Shown one piece after another: positions 14,766 to 22,754 of a stretch of 22,979 nt of DNA. The translations under genes were made by a program, and so were the position numbers. Positions within the stretch are counted from its first letter, which is position 1. Each line of letters starts with the position of its first letter. The notes below the pieces were generated by a model. The model was not told the origin of the DNA. It made no database searches and saw nothing but the letters and a program-made list of their open reading frames with translations. Source of the DNA: Rhodospirillaceae bacterium (GTDB lineage Bacteria; Pseudomonadota; Alphaproteobacteria; UBA7985); NCBI GenBank assembly GCA_002700865.1, contig PAFB01000017.1:1-22979 (forward strand). Reading direction: 5' to 3'.

Positions 14766-15982
14766 TGATCATGTGCGGGTAGCATGAGCGTCACAACGGC
14801 CTGCGCAGCAATTCCCTCACCACGTCCGGTGAACCCAAGCCCTTCCGTTGTTGTCGCTTTGACTGAAACGCGGGTATCCGGCAAGTCCATAATGTCTGCG
14901 ACACGGGCGCGCATGGCGTCGCGGTGGGGGCCGATTTTCGGTGTTTCGCAGATGATTGTCAGGTCCACATGCGCGATGCGTCCACCCCGCGCGGCGACCC
15001 TTTCAACTGCGTGTTCAAGGAAATGGGTGCTCGGCGCGCCTTGCCATTGCGGATCAGAGGGCGGGAAGTGCTGGCCAATATCACCCTCTGCCAGCGCGCC
15101 ATAAATCGCATCAGTGATCGTGTGTAAGGCGACATCAGCGTCAGAATGTCCCTTGAGCGGCTGCTCACCGGGCAGCGTCAAACCACAGAGCACCAGCGCG
15201 CCATCGGTATCCGGCTCCCCGAAAGCATGTACGTCAAACCCTGTCCCCATCCGAGGTTCCATGGCCTGCGTTCCTTGATCGGGCTGAGGCTGGCGGTCGA
15301 GGACGAGGGAAAGCGCTTCAAGGTCGTCTGCGTAAGTCAGCTTCATCAGGCGTTCGGGCTGGGGCAGCGTCATGATTTCGACCTGACCGCCATGATCCTG
15401 AAACAGCGTCGCGTCGCAGGTAAATATCTCTTCTTCCAGCGCCCTGTGCGCCGCTAAAACCGCGGCAAAAGGAAAGCCTTGCGGCGTCTGCACTCGATAG
15501 ACTTCTGAGCGTTCAATCGGGCTGAGGTAAGAGGAAGCACGATCAACACGAACGAGCGTGTCAGACGCGGGGATGCCGGCGCTCAGGCCCTTGGTCTGCA
15601 TCTGCCCTAGCCGCTGAACCATGCGCTCGACATCGTTAGTCCGCAGACCCGGACGCGCCGCGTCATGGATCATGACAAAATCAGGGGCTTCTTCGCCGCT
15701 GAGATGTTCGAGGCCGCGATGAACGGTTTCCTGTCGCTCAGTACCGCCCAGCACGATGTCCAAAATCTTGTCTGTTTCCAGTGTTTCGACAATTTCAGCA
15801 ACCGCGTCCATGGTGTCTTCAGACACCATAACCACAATATGGTTAATCGTAATTGCAGCAACCAGAGCATCGAGGGACCAGGCAACCACGCGCTGACCAT
15901 TGAGAGGGGCAAGAACCTTGGGTTGGTCGGCACTGAATCGCGTACCCGACCCGGCAGCAAGCAGGAGCGCAGCGCAATTCAT
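14762..15982 (-). CDS. ispDF: Bifunctional IspD/IspF (MEP isoprenoid pathway)
   Basis: A 406-residue fusion of two non-consecutive enzymes. Residues 1 to about 230 are IspD, the CTP-dependent 2-C-methyl-D-erythritol 4-phosphate cytidylyltransferase: L-L-A-A-G-S-G-T-R-F near the start, P-K-V-L at 21-24, and H-D-A-A-R-P at 106-111. From about 245 the IspF 2,4-cyclodiphosphate synthase begins with M-G-T-G-F-D-V-H-A-F (metal ligands Asp250, His252), then K-G-H-S-D-A-D-V-A-L-H (His287) and T-T-T-E-G-L-G-F-T-G-R-G-E. The fusion is common in alphaproteobacteria. A strong AAAGGAAAGG ribosome site precedes the ATG at 15982, only 33 bases after the eno stop, so it reads as part of the eno transcript. 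Confidence 0.96.
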   Translation of the reverse strand: MNCAALLLAAGSGTRFSADQPKVLAPLNGQRVVAWSLDALVAAITINHIVVMVSEDTMDAVAEIVETLETDKILDIVLGGTERQETVHRGLEHLSGEEAPDFVMIHDAARPGLRTNDVERMVQRLGQMQTKGLSAGIPASDTLVRVDRASSYLSPIERSEVYRVQTPQGFPFAAVLAAHRALEEEIFTCDATLFQDHGGQVEIMTLPQPERLMKLTYADDLEALSLVLDRQPQPDQGTQAMEPRMGTGFDVHAFGEPDTDGALVLCGLTLPGEQPLKGHSDADVALHTITDAIYGALAEGDIGQHFPPSDPQWQGAPSTHFLEHAVERVAARGGRIAHVDLTIICETPKIGPHRDAMRARVADIMDLPDTRVSVKATTTEGLGFTGRGEGIAAQAVVTLMLPAHDQ

Positions 15983-16015
15983 GGTGTGCCTTTCCTTTCG
16001 ATGCGGGCGTCGTCG

Positions 16016-17302
16016 CTAGTGACCGACGCGAAAGCACCCGAAACCGGGATAAACCGCGGCCTCGCCCAATTGCTGCTCAATCCGCAGCAACTGGTTGTAC
16101 TTTGCGATCCGGTCAGAACGTGACAGCGAGCCGGTTTTGATCTGTCCACAGCCGGTCGCAACGTCGAGGTCAGAAATCGTGGTGTCTTCGGTCTCGCCGG
16201 AGCGGTGAGACATGACGGCGGTAAAGCCTGCGCGGTGTGCCATGTCCACCGCTTCCAGAGTTTCCGTCAGAGTGCCGATTTGGTTCACCTTGATCAGGAT
16301 CGAATTGCCGACACCGTCTTTGATACCGCGTGCCAGACGTTCCGGGTTGGTGACAAACAGGTCGTCGCCGACGAGTTGAACCTTGTCCCCGGCCAAAGCC
16401 GTGAGGTGCGCCCAGCCATCCCAGTCGTCTTCGGCCAAGCCATCTTCGATCGAACGGATCGGGTAGGCAGCAGCCAACTCCGCGAGGTAAGCGGCCATAT
16501 CGTTCGGTGCGAGGCTACGGCCTTCGCCGTCGAGCCGGTACTGGCCATCAACGAAAAACTCGGTCGATGCGACGTCGAGCGCCAGACACAATTGTTCACC
16601 CGGCTTGTAGCCCGCTGTTTCAATGGCTCTCATGACGAAATCCAGACCATCTTTGGTACTGTCCAGATTAGGCGCAAAGCCGCCTTCATCGCCGACGTTG
16701 GTGTTGTGACCAGCGTCTTTGAGCAGGCCGCGCAACGTATGGAAAATTTCAGTGCCCCAGCGCAAGCCTTCAGAAAAGGTCTCTGCACCAGCAGGCATAA
16801 TCATAAATTCCTGAAAATCGACCTTGTTGTCGCCGTGCGCGCCGCCGTTGATGATGTTCATCATGGGGACGGGCAGGCGCTGTGCCATGCGACCACCGAG
16901 GTAGGTGTATAGCGGCAGACCGAGTGATTCAGCCGATGCTTTGGCCACGGCGAGCGATACGCCCAAAATGGCGTTGGCACCCAAGCGGCCTTTGTTGGCT
17001 GTGCCGTCGAGTTCGATCATGGATCGGTCAATCCCGACCTGATCCATAGCATCCAGACCAGAAACGGCTTCGAACAGCTCGGTATTGACCGCGCGCACAG
17101 CTTCAGAAACGCCCTTGCCCTTCCAGGCATCGCCTCCATCCCGACGCTCAACCGCTTCGTGAACCCCGGTTGAGGCGCCGCTGGGTACCGCGGCACGGCC
17201 CAGGGAGCCGTCTTCAAGCAGGACATCGACCTCCACTGTTGGGTTGCCCCGCGAATCGAGGATTTGGCGGGCGAGGATATCGAGGATGGCGGTTGAGGTC
17301 AT
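16016..17302 (-). CDS. eno: Enolase
   Basis: A 428-residue glycolytic enzyme that interconverts 2-phosphoglycerate and phosphoenolpyruvate. Visible active-site residues, by family position, are the catalytic Glu206 (N-V-G-D-E-G-G-F-A-P), Mg ligands Asp243, Glu286 (S-I-E-D-G-L) and Asp313, catalytic Lys338 (I-L-I-K-V-N-Q-I-G), and the M-S-H-R-S-G-E-T-E-D signature (364-373). The N-terminus I-L-A-R-Q-I-L-D-S-R-G-N-P-T-V-E-V and the loop S-G-A-S-T-G-V-H-E-A are standard. Length is normal. The 177-base gap upstream to pyrG contains a strong hairpin; ispDF follows 33 bases downstream. In several alphaproteobacteria kdsA lies between pyrG and eno, but it is absent here. Confidence 0.98.
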   Translation of the reverse strand: MTSTAILDILARQILDSRGNPTVEVDVLLEDGSLGRAAVPSGASTGVHEAVERRDGGDAWKGKGVSEAVRAVNTELFEAVSGLDAMDQVGIDRSMIELDGTANKGRLGANAILGVSLAVAKASAESLGLPLYTYLGGRMAQRLPVPMMNIINGGAHGDNKVDFQEFMIMPAGAETFSEGLRWGTEIFHTLRGLLKDAGHNTNVGDEGGFAPNLDSTKDGLDFVMRAIETAGYKPGEQLCLALDVASTEFFVDGQYRLDGEGRSLAPNDMAAYLAELAAAYPIRSIEDGLAEDDWDGWAHLTALAGDKVQLVGDDLFVTNPERLARGIKDGVGNSILIKVNQIGTLTETLEAVDMAHRAGFTAVMSHRSGETEDTTISDLDVATGCGQIKTGSLSRSDRIAKYNQLLRIEQQLGEAAVYPGFGCFRVGH

Positions 17303-17338
17303 CGTGTGGGGTCAACTTCTTGTCTGGGTCTGAAAGGC

Positions 17339-17378
17339 CTGCGCAGCGCCTTTGCTTTGGCAAGCAAGGGCTGCGCGG
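17339..17378 (-). other. Strong hairpin in the pyrG-eno gap (leader region of eno)
   Basis: Left arm 17341-17357 and right arm 17362-17376 pair with only a small bulge around a 4-base TGGC loop: GCGCAGC/GCTGCGC outside and TTGCTT/AAGCAA inside, with C17339-G17378 extending the base. It lies 36 bases before the eno ATG on the minus strand. No T-run follows on the minus strand (AGGCCTTTCAG follows), so it is not a typical intrinsic terminator. It could be a 3' stabiliser of the pyrG message, a processing site or an eno leader structure; the sequence does not decide. Confidence 0.5.
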
Positions 17379-17479
17379 AAGAAATACTCAGTTCTCTCTA
17401 ATCGCCCCCGCGACATCTTGGTAGGTCAATCAACGCAAACGCGGCATGAGCAACCCATGCCTAGACCCGCCTTAGCCCG

Positions 17480-19111
17480 CTAGACTAACCGGCTTTTTGT
17501 GACGGCGGCGTGAATGAATGACACAAACAGGGGGTGAGGTTCAAACGGGCGTGACTTGAGCTCTGGATGGAATTGGACACCGACGAACCAAGGGTGTTCA
17601 GATTCTGGCAGCTCGATAATTTCGGGCAAGCGGCCATCGGGCGACAGGCCGGAAAAGACCACCCCTGCTTTCTCCAACTCAGCCCGGTAAGTCGGGTTGA
17701 CCTCGTAACGGTGGCGGTGGCGTTCGCTGATCATATCGGCGGCGTAGATTTCCGCGACGCGTGTGTTTGGCATCAGCGCGCAGTCATACGCGCCCAGCCG
17801 CATGGTGCCCCCCAGATCATCGTCATCGCCCCGGCGTTCCACATCGCCGTCCCGCTGCCATTTGGTCATCAGGCCGACAACCGGCTGGTTGGTCGCGCCG
17901 AATTCGGTGGAGCCAGCGTTTTCGATCCCAGCCATATGACGCGCCATTTCCAGGACGGCCATTTGCATACCAAAACAGATCCCGAAGTACGGTATTTGCC
18001 GTTCGCGGGCATAGCGCACCGCCGCGATTTTCCCGCTCGACCCGCGTTCGCCAAAGCCGCCGGGAACGAGAATGCCGTGAACGCCGCTCAAGTGAACCTC
18101 GGGGTCTTCCTCTTCGAATACTTCAGAGTCGATCCAGCGGAGTTCCACTTTGGCGTTGTTCGCAATACCGCCGTGCGTCAGGGCTTCGGCCAGTGATTTA
18201 TAAGCATCAAGCAGATTAACGTATTTGCCGACCACACCGATGGTCACTTTGCCTTCTGGCTCTGTCACACGCTTAACGATGTTTTCCCAGCGCGAGAGGT
18301 CGGGCATGGGCGTGCTCAGGTCGAAGTGGCGCAGCACTTCGCAGTCGAGGCCTTCTGCATGGTAGCTCAGCGGCACGCGGTAAATGCTGTCCACATCCAG
18401 CGCCTGAATAACCGCGCTTTCTTCGAGGTTGCAGAACAGCGCGATTTTGCGGCGTTCTGCGGCGGGCACTTCGCGATCAGCGCGGCACAGCAGAATGTCA
18501 GGGTGGATGCCAGCAGACTGAAGTTCCTTGACCGAATGCTGGGTCGGTTTCGTCTTAAGCTCGCCCGCTGCAGCGATGTAAGGCACCAGCGTCAGGTGCA
18601 TGAACAACGCCCGCTCACGGCCCAGTTTGTAGCCGAGTTGGCGGATGGCTTCGAGGAAGGGTGAGGCTTCGATGTCACCGACGGTGCCGCCAATCTCACA
18701 GATAACGAAATCTTCGGCTTCGAGGTCCGCGACGACGAAATCTTTGATGGCGTTGGTAACGTGGGGAACGACCTGTACCGTTGCGCCCAGATAATCACCC
18801 CGGCGTTCCTTGGCCAGAATGTCGGAGTAGATTCGCCCCGTCGTCACGTTGTCCGACTGCAGAGCGGAAACTCCTGTAAAGCGCTCGTAGTGACCCAAAT
18901 CCAGATCAGTTTCCGCGCCGTCGTCGGTCACAAAAACTTCACCGTGCTGATAGGGGCTCATCGTGCCTGGGTCGACGTTGAGATAAGGGTCGAGCTTACG
19001 CAGGCGAACCTTGTATCCGCGCGCCTGAAGTAAGGAGGCCAGCGCCGCACTTGCCAAGCCTTTGCCCAGCGAGGAAACCACGCCACCAGTGATAAAAATA
19101 TACCGTGTCAT
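17480..19111 (-). CDS. pyrG: CTP synthase
   Basis: A 543-residue enzyme that makes CTP from UTP, ATP and glutamine. The synthetase half starts I-F-I-T-G-G-V-V-S-S-L-G-K-G (P-loop, 6-19) and has D-G-A-E-T-D-L-D-L-G-H-Y-E-R-F (64-78) and E-I-G-G-T-V-G-D-I-E. The glutaminase half (from about 288) shows V-P-G-G-F-G-E-R-G (349-357), the nucleophile Cys379 in F-G-I-C-F-G-M-Q, and the His515/Glu517 pair in F-H-P-E-L-K-S-R-P. Everything needed for catalysis is present and the length is typical. It lies 85 bases after secG in the tpiA-secG-pyrG run that is conserved in alphaproteobacteria. Its product CTP is the co-substrate of IspD, encoded further down the same strand. Confidence 0.98.
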   Translation of the reverse strand: MTRYIFITGGVVSSLGKGLASAALASLLQARGYKVRLRKLDPYLNVDPGTMSPYQHGEVFVTDDGAETDLDLGHYERFTGVSALQSDNVTTGRIYSDILAKERRGDYLGATVQVVPHVTNAIKDFVVADLEAEDFVICEIGGTVGDIEASPFLEAIRQLGYKLGRERALFMHLTLVPYIAAAGELKTKPTQHSVKELQSAGIHPDILLCRADREVPAAERRKIALFCNLEESAVIQALDVDSIYRVPLSYHAEGLDCEVLRHFDLSTPMPDLSRWENIVKRVTEPEGKVTIGVVGKYVNLLDAYKSLAEALTHGGIANNAKVELRWIDSEVFEEEDPEVHLSGVHGILVPGGFGERGSSGKIAAVRYARERQIPYFGICFGMQMAVLEMARHMAGIENAGSTEFGATNQPVVGLMTKWQRDGDVERRGDDDDLGGTMRLGAYDCALMPNTRVAEIYAADMISERHRHRYEVNPTYRAELEKAGVVFSGLSPDGRLPEIIELPESEHPWFVGVQFHPELKSRPFEPHPLFVSFIHAAVTKSRLV

Positions 19112-19196
19112 GGGCGTTTGTTATGCGCATGACTTGGAGGAGACGCAAGAAGAGTCTTCACCACGCATCTCCCGTTGTTGGACAGCAGCTGTGCCG

Positions 19197-19664
19197 TTAT
19201 TGCGAGTCGGTTGAACCTGCTTCGGCCGGGGCTTCTTCAGCCGCCGGTGGCGTTTCCAGGGAGATATCCGGGTTAAACAGCAGGTTAGAGGTATCGCCGC
19301 CATCCTCAGTATCGACCGTTTGATCAAAAACGATGGGGTTTGCCAGAGCTGAGTTATCCACTTCAGCCGTTGGTTCGGTCAAACCCAGAGTGTTGGAAAT
19401 GAATCCGCCCGAAGACCCGTATCCGCCCGCCATCACGCCTTGAGCCAGGCTTACCGCCATGAAAGTGACGGCGAGGACGGAGGTTGCACGGGTCAGGAAA
19501 CTTGCCGAAGCCCGTGTTTGCAGCAGAGAGCCGCCATCGCCGCCACCGCTGGACCCCGCCAGACCCAAGCCGGAATTATCCGTCTGTTGGATCAGCACAA
19601 TCGCAATCAGCGCGAAAGCTACAAGAATCTGGATCGTCAAAAGAAGACCGGTGATGATGTCCAT
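19197..19664 (-). CDS. secG: Protein translocase subunit SecG
   Basis: A 155-residue inner-membrane protein. Two hydrophobic helices (about 3-25 and 56-80) flank a glycine-rich loop with I-V-L-I-Q-Q-T-D-N-S-G-L-G and G-G-G-D-G-G-S-L-L, the classic SecG signature followed by S-F-L-T-R-A-T. SecG assists SecYE and SecA in protein export. The region beyond about 90 is an extra, acidic tail of some 65 residues rich in Thr, Glu, Ala and Pro, ending A-P-A-E-A-G-S-T-D-S-Q; enterobacterial SecG has only a short tail. Such extensions occur in alphaproteobacteria and look disordered. It lies 77 bases after tpiA. Confidence 0.93.
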   Translation of the reverse strand: MDIITGLLLTIQILVAFALIAIVLIQQTDNSGLGLAGSSGGGDGGSLLQTRASASFLTRATSVLAVTFMAVSLAQGVMAGGYGSSGGFISNTLGLTEPTAEVDNSALANPIVFDQTVDTEDGGDTSNLLFNPDISLETPPAAEEAPAEAGSTDSQ

Positions 19665-19741
19665 GCCGCAAATCTCATTATCGCATTAGGTTTCAGCCGT
19701 AGGTAAGCCATGCAGACCAAGAAGTGAAGTGTTTGAACGCA

Positions 19742-20479
19742 CTAAGGTTTCATGGCAGCTGCGATAATCCCCAGAAAATCATCACTTTTGAGGCTGGCAC
19801 CGCCCACCAGTGCGCCGCCAACCTCGTCGAGGGCAAAAATCTCGGCTGCGTTGGAGGGTTTGACTGATCCGCCATAGAGAATGAAGGTTTGGGCGAGTTC
19901 GGGTTGGTTTTCGCCAAGCCACGCGCGAATCATGCCGTGCATTGAGGCGATATCCTCGACTGTTGCCACTTTACCGGTGCCGATGGCCCAAACCGGTTCG
20001 TAGGCGATGACAACGCTGCCGCCGGGAAAGACCTTCGGCAGGCTGCCTTCGAGCTGTTCGCGAACAACCGATTGAGCCGCACCGCTTTCGCGCTCTGCCA
20101 GCGTTTCGCCCACGCACAGAACCACCCCCAGACCAGCGCCCAGCCCGGCCTCAACCTTCTGCTGGATTTCCGCATCGGTTTCGCCGTGATCGGTTCGACG
20201 CTCAGAATGGCCGATGATGACGCCCCGAGCGCCGATATCGGCGAGCATGGCGGCTGAGATATCGCCTGTATGGGCGCCCTTTTCTGCGCCCGAACAGTCC
20301 TGTCCGCCCATGAAAATGGGTGATCCCTTCAGGACTTCCCCGACCGCGGCGAGGTGAACGGCAGGTGGGAAAACGGCAGTGGTTGGCGCGTTTGCGGGCA
20401 AGCCGTCGACAAGCGCCCGCGCAAGCGCCGTTGCTTCTGCAACTGTGCCGTTCATCTTCCAATTACCCGCAATAAACAT
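19742..20479 (-). CDS. tpiA: Triosephosphate isomerase
   Basis: A 245-residue TIM-barrel glycolytic enzyme interconverting dihydroxyacetone phosphate and glyceraldehyde 3-phosphate. The catalytic set is complete: Lys8 in G-N-W-K-M-N-G, His91 in I-I-G-H-S-E-R-R, Glu161 in A-Y-E-P-V-W-A-I-G-T-G (which also begins the mobile loop), and the phosphate-binding Y-G-G-S-V and G-G-A-L-V-G-G-A-S-L near the end. An AAGGGGA ribosome site lies about 8 bases before the ATG at 20479. It is the first gene of the minus-strand run tpiA-secG-pyrG-eno-ispDF-cinA. It is divergent from ppiD across a 202-base gap that holds a strong hairpin. Confidence 0.97.
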   Translation of the reverse strand: MFIAGNWKMNGTVAEATALARALVDGLPANAPTTAVFPPAVHLAAVGEVLKGSPIFMGGQDCSGAEKGAHTGDISAAMLADIGARGVIIGHSERRTDHGETDAEIQQKVEAGLGAGLGVVLCVGETLAERESGAAQSVVREQLEGSLPKVFPGGSVVIAYEPVWAIGTGKVATVEDIASMHGMIRAWLGENQPELAQTFILYGGSVKPSNAAEIFALDEVGGALVGGASLKSDDFLGIIAAAMKP

Positions 20480-20558
20480 TTTAGACGTCCCCTTAGCTTT
20501 CCGAAATGCTGCTTCACCTTGTTTAGACGGGCATTTTGTGGTCTGTCACGCGAAAGCG

Positions 20559-20596
20559 CTGCGCGCATACGACTCCTTGATTTGCGTATGGCGCAG
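20559..20596. other. Long hairpin in the divergent tpiA-ppiD gap
   Basis: Arms CTGCGC-G-CATACG (20559-20571) and CGTATG-GCGCAG (20585-20596) pair over 12 base pairs with one bulged G and a 13-base loop. No T-run follows on either strand, so it is not a simple intrinsic terminator. The loop boundary contains GACTC, a GANTC site of the kind methylated by CcrM in many alphaproteobacteria. It would form in the leader of either divergent gene, or as a cruciform between the two promoters. Function unknown. Confidence 0.5.
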
Positions 20597-20628
20597 AAAT
20601 AACCAAATGTGCCCTGAACTGCTCGTTT

Positions 20629-20657
20629 TTGAACGAACGGGCGAAAGGGTGAAAAAT
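20629..20657 (+). promoter_or_regulatory. Possible sigma70-type promoter for ppiD
   Basis: TTGAAC (20629-20634) matches the -35 consensus at four of six bases. A weak AAAAAT (20652-20657) follows after 17 bases, 24 bases ahead of the ppiD ATG. It is the best pair I found by eye in the 202-base divergent gap, but the -10 is poor and a start so close would leave a short leader. Confidence 0.2.
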
Positions 20658-20681
20658 AACTGGCGGTAGGCAGATTATATC

Positions 20682-22688
20682 ATGATGGGTGGTCTTCGCG
20701 CGTTTGCGCAGTCCTGGGCAGGTAAGGCTGTTTTGATCTTTTTGGCGTTTATGCTTTTGGGCTCCGGTGTTCTCGGTTCCATGAGCCTTTTGACCACCAA
20801 TAGCCTCAGTGCCGGCATCAAGGCTGATGGTCAAAACATCGACGAGTTGGAGATCGCTACACAGGCGCGAACCAGTTTTCGCGACTTGGGTCGCACCTTT
20901 GAACGTCTTGGCCAAGAGTTAGACACCAAGGAAGCCTTCGAGCGCATTGGTCTCCTCGACCAGGTTCGCGAAGCCACTGAGGCACAGCTGGTAAACGAAG
21001 TCGCCTTCAAGTCCCAAGCGGCAAACATGCGCATCGCGGCATCTTCGGAAGACCTGACCGGTTACATCGAAGCGGTCTTCACTGACCACATGACCGGCGC
21101 ATTCAGCGAAAGCCGGATGGCGCGGGCTCTGATGGCCAATGGCCGAACTGAACGCGGCTACCTGCGTGAGGTCAGCGAAGAGATAGCCTCAACCCGACTG
21201 TTTGAAGTGGCTGACGATATCGCCTTTCCCGAGAACGACGACGAACCACTTGCTGCTGCGCCCGACGTGCACGCCATGGCACAGTTCAACACCGCCTGGA
21301 CGCGCTACGATGTCACGCATTTCTCCATCAACGGTTACGACATAGATTTGCCCTCAGCGACGGACGCTGAACTGCGCGCCATTCAGGAAGAAAATCCGGA
21401 TGACTACCAGCGCCCAGAATACCGCGAGTTTGTTGGTATCTTCCTCACCCCTGAAGATTTGATTCCCACCATTGAAGTGACCGAAGAAGATATTCAGACA
21501 GCTTACGAAAACTACGTGGCTCAGCTGGAGACCCAAACCGAGTGGGAGCTTCGCCAATTGGTCGTCAATGACTTCGCAACCGCTAACCAGATCGTCAAAG
21601 CCGTCCGCGAAGGGCAGGCGTTTGAGGATGCCGCCATGGCATACGGCGCTTCGGCCCCGACAGACTTGGGTTTCCGTTCCATTACCTATGGTCGTGCGGC
21701 GGTCAACGAAGCCTTCACGGCAACCACCGAAATCGGGATTCTCGATCCGATTGAGGACAATAACCGCTACACCCTGATTGAAATTTACGGGATCGATAAG
21801 GAAGAACCCCGGCCTAGCGCCGAATACCGGCAGACTGCGATTGAGTATATTGCCGGGCCGCAGGCTTCCACAGTTCTGAACGCGCGCTTTGCCGAGTTGG
21901 ATGGGCTGGTTGGCTCTATGACTTTGGAAGAGGCGGCTGCGATGGCGGAACTGCCTGTGGTGTCGGGCAAAGTCGCACAGTCGGGCCGAGATGCGCGTGT
22001 CGAAGGACTGCCATCAAACAGCAAAATAACCACTGAAATCTTTACCGCACCGGTGGGCGCCGTCGGGTTCCGTAATTCGTACGGGCAAGAAGGGCTGTTC
22101 ATTGTTCGGGTTGATAGCGTTGAAGAAGCGCGGCCAATGACCTTCGAAGAAGCAAAGCCGGACCTGGTCCGCGCCTTTGATGACACCGTCCGCATGGACA
22201 TGCTGACGGGCCTCGGCCAGGTGGCGCTTTCTCAGATATCGGATATCGAGAGCCTGAGGGAGTACGCCGACGCTGCTGGTCTGGAAGTGGAAAGCGCTTT
22301 TGCGGAGACGCCAGCGGAACTCCTGCGGTCAGGCCTGCCGGTTGACGCCATCCGAAGCGCAGCCGCTGGCGACATTGTGGGAGGCGGAAACAATGCGCGG
22401 TACGACATTGTACTGCTCAGCAAAATTCACCCCGCTGATCCTGAAAGAGATGCTGAAGCGCTGGAAACCATTCGCTACCGTTTGGCGGTGCAGTATGATG
22501 ATGCGATGCAGCGCGCCTACAGAACAGCGGTTCGGGAGACGGTCAATGTCCAGATCAATGACCGGATTTTCGAGCGCGCCATCGAGTCTGGCTTGAACGC
22601 TTACCTCGACATGCGCTCGGGCGGTTATGGTCAAATCCGCATCGACAACCCGACTTCGATCCTCGGGGGTGGCTACGAACCCATGTAG
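20682..22688 (+). CDS. ppiD: PpiD/SurA-type membrane-anchored peptidyl-prolyl isomerase (periplasmic chaperone)
   Basis: A 668-residue protein with a short cytoplasmic start (R-A-F-A-Q-S-W-A-G-K), one membrane anchor (about 16-36, V-L-I-F-L-A-F-M-L-L-G-S-G-V-L-G) and a large periplasmic part. Residues about 40-240 resemble the SurA_N-type chaperone domain. A parvulin-like segment at about 260-370 includes W-E-L-R-Q-L-V-V, F-E-D-A-A-M-A-Y-G and D-L-G-F. A C-terminal helical region follows. In E. coli the PpiD parvulin domain lacks clear isomerase activity, so a chaperone/holdase role for newly exported proteins is the safer reading. It starts ATG-ATG and the Shine-Dalgarno is weak (AGG about 12 bases upstream). 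It lies 66 bases before trpE, as in many alphaproteobacteria. Confidence 0.88.
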   Translation: MMGGLRAFAQSWAGKAVLIFLAFMLLGSGVLGSMSLLTTNSLSAGIKADGQNIDELEIATQARTSFRDLGRTFERLGQELDTKEAFERIGLLDQVREATEAQLVNEVAFKSQAANMRIAASSEDLTGYIEAVFTDHMTGAFSESRMARALMANGRTERGYLREVSEEIASTRLFEVADDIAFPENDDEPLAAAPDVHAMAQFNTAWTRYDVTHFSINGYDIDLPSATDAELRAIQEENPDDYQRPEYREFVGIFLTPEDLIPTIEVTEEDIQTAYENYVAQLETQTEWELRQLVVNDFATANQIVKAVREGQAFEDAAMAYGASAPTDLGFRSITYGRAAVNEAFTATTEIGILDPIEDNNRYTLIEIYGIDKEEPRPSAEYRQTAIEYIAGPQASTVLNARFAELDGLVGSMTLEEAAAMAELPVVSGKVAQSGRDARVEGLPSNSKITTEIFTAPVGAVGFRNSYGQEGLFIVRVDSVEEARPMTFEEAKPDLVRAFDDTVRMDMLTGLGQVALSQISDIESLREYADAAGLEVESAFAETPAELLRSGLPVDAIRSAAAGDIVGGGNNARYDIVLLSKIHPADPERDAEALETIRYRLAVQYDDAMQRAYRTAVRETVNVQINDRIFERAIESGLNAYLDMRSGGYGQIRIDNPTSILGGGYEPM

Positions 22689-22754
22689 GGCCTGCCCCTT
22701 CGCTTAGTCACGTAAACCATTTCGATTGAAGCCCTCTAAGCTTTTGGACGGGAA

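Noticed and set aside
15839..15846. Another TTAACCAT half-site (reverse orientation)
   Set aside because: A single copy inside the IspD coding region (codons for I-T-I-N-H), with no partner and no nearby promoter; consistent with chance.
20607..20669. Twenty-codon open frame just upstream of ppiD, possible leader peptide
   Set aside because: No ribosome site precedes it, it has no regulatory codon cluster, and it is the tail of a longer chance frame that runs antisense into tpiA.
22689..22754. Tryptophan attenuator before trpE
   Set aside because: The 66-base gap has no Trp-codon leader peptide and no alternative stem pair that I can see.
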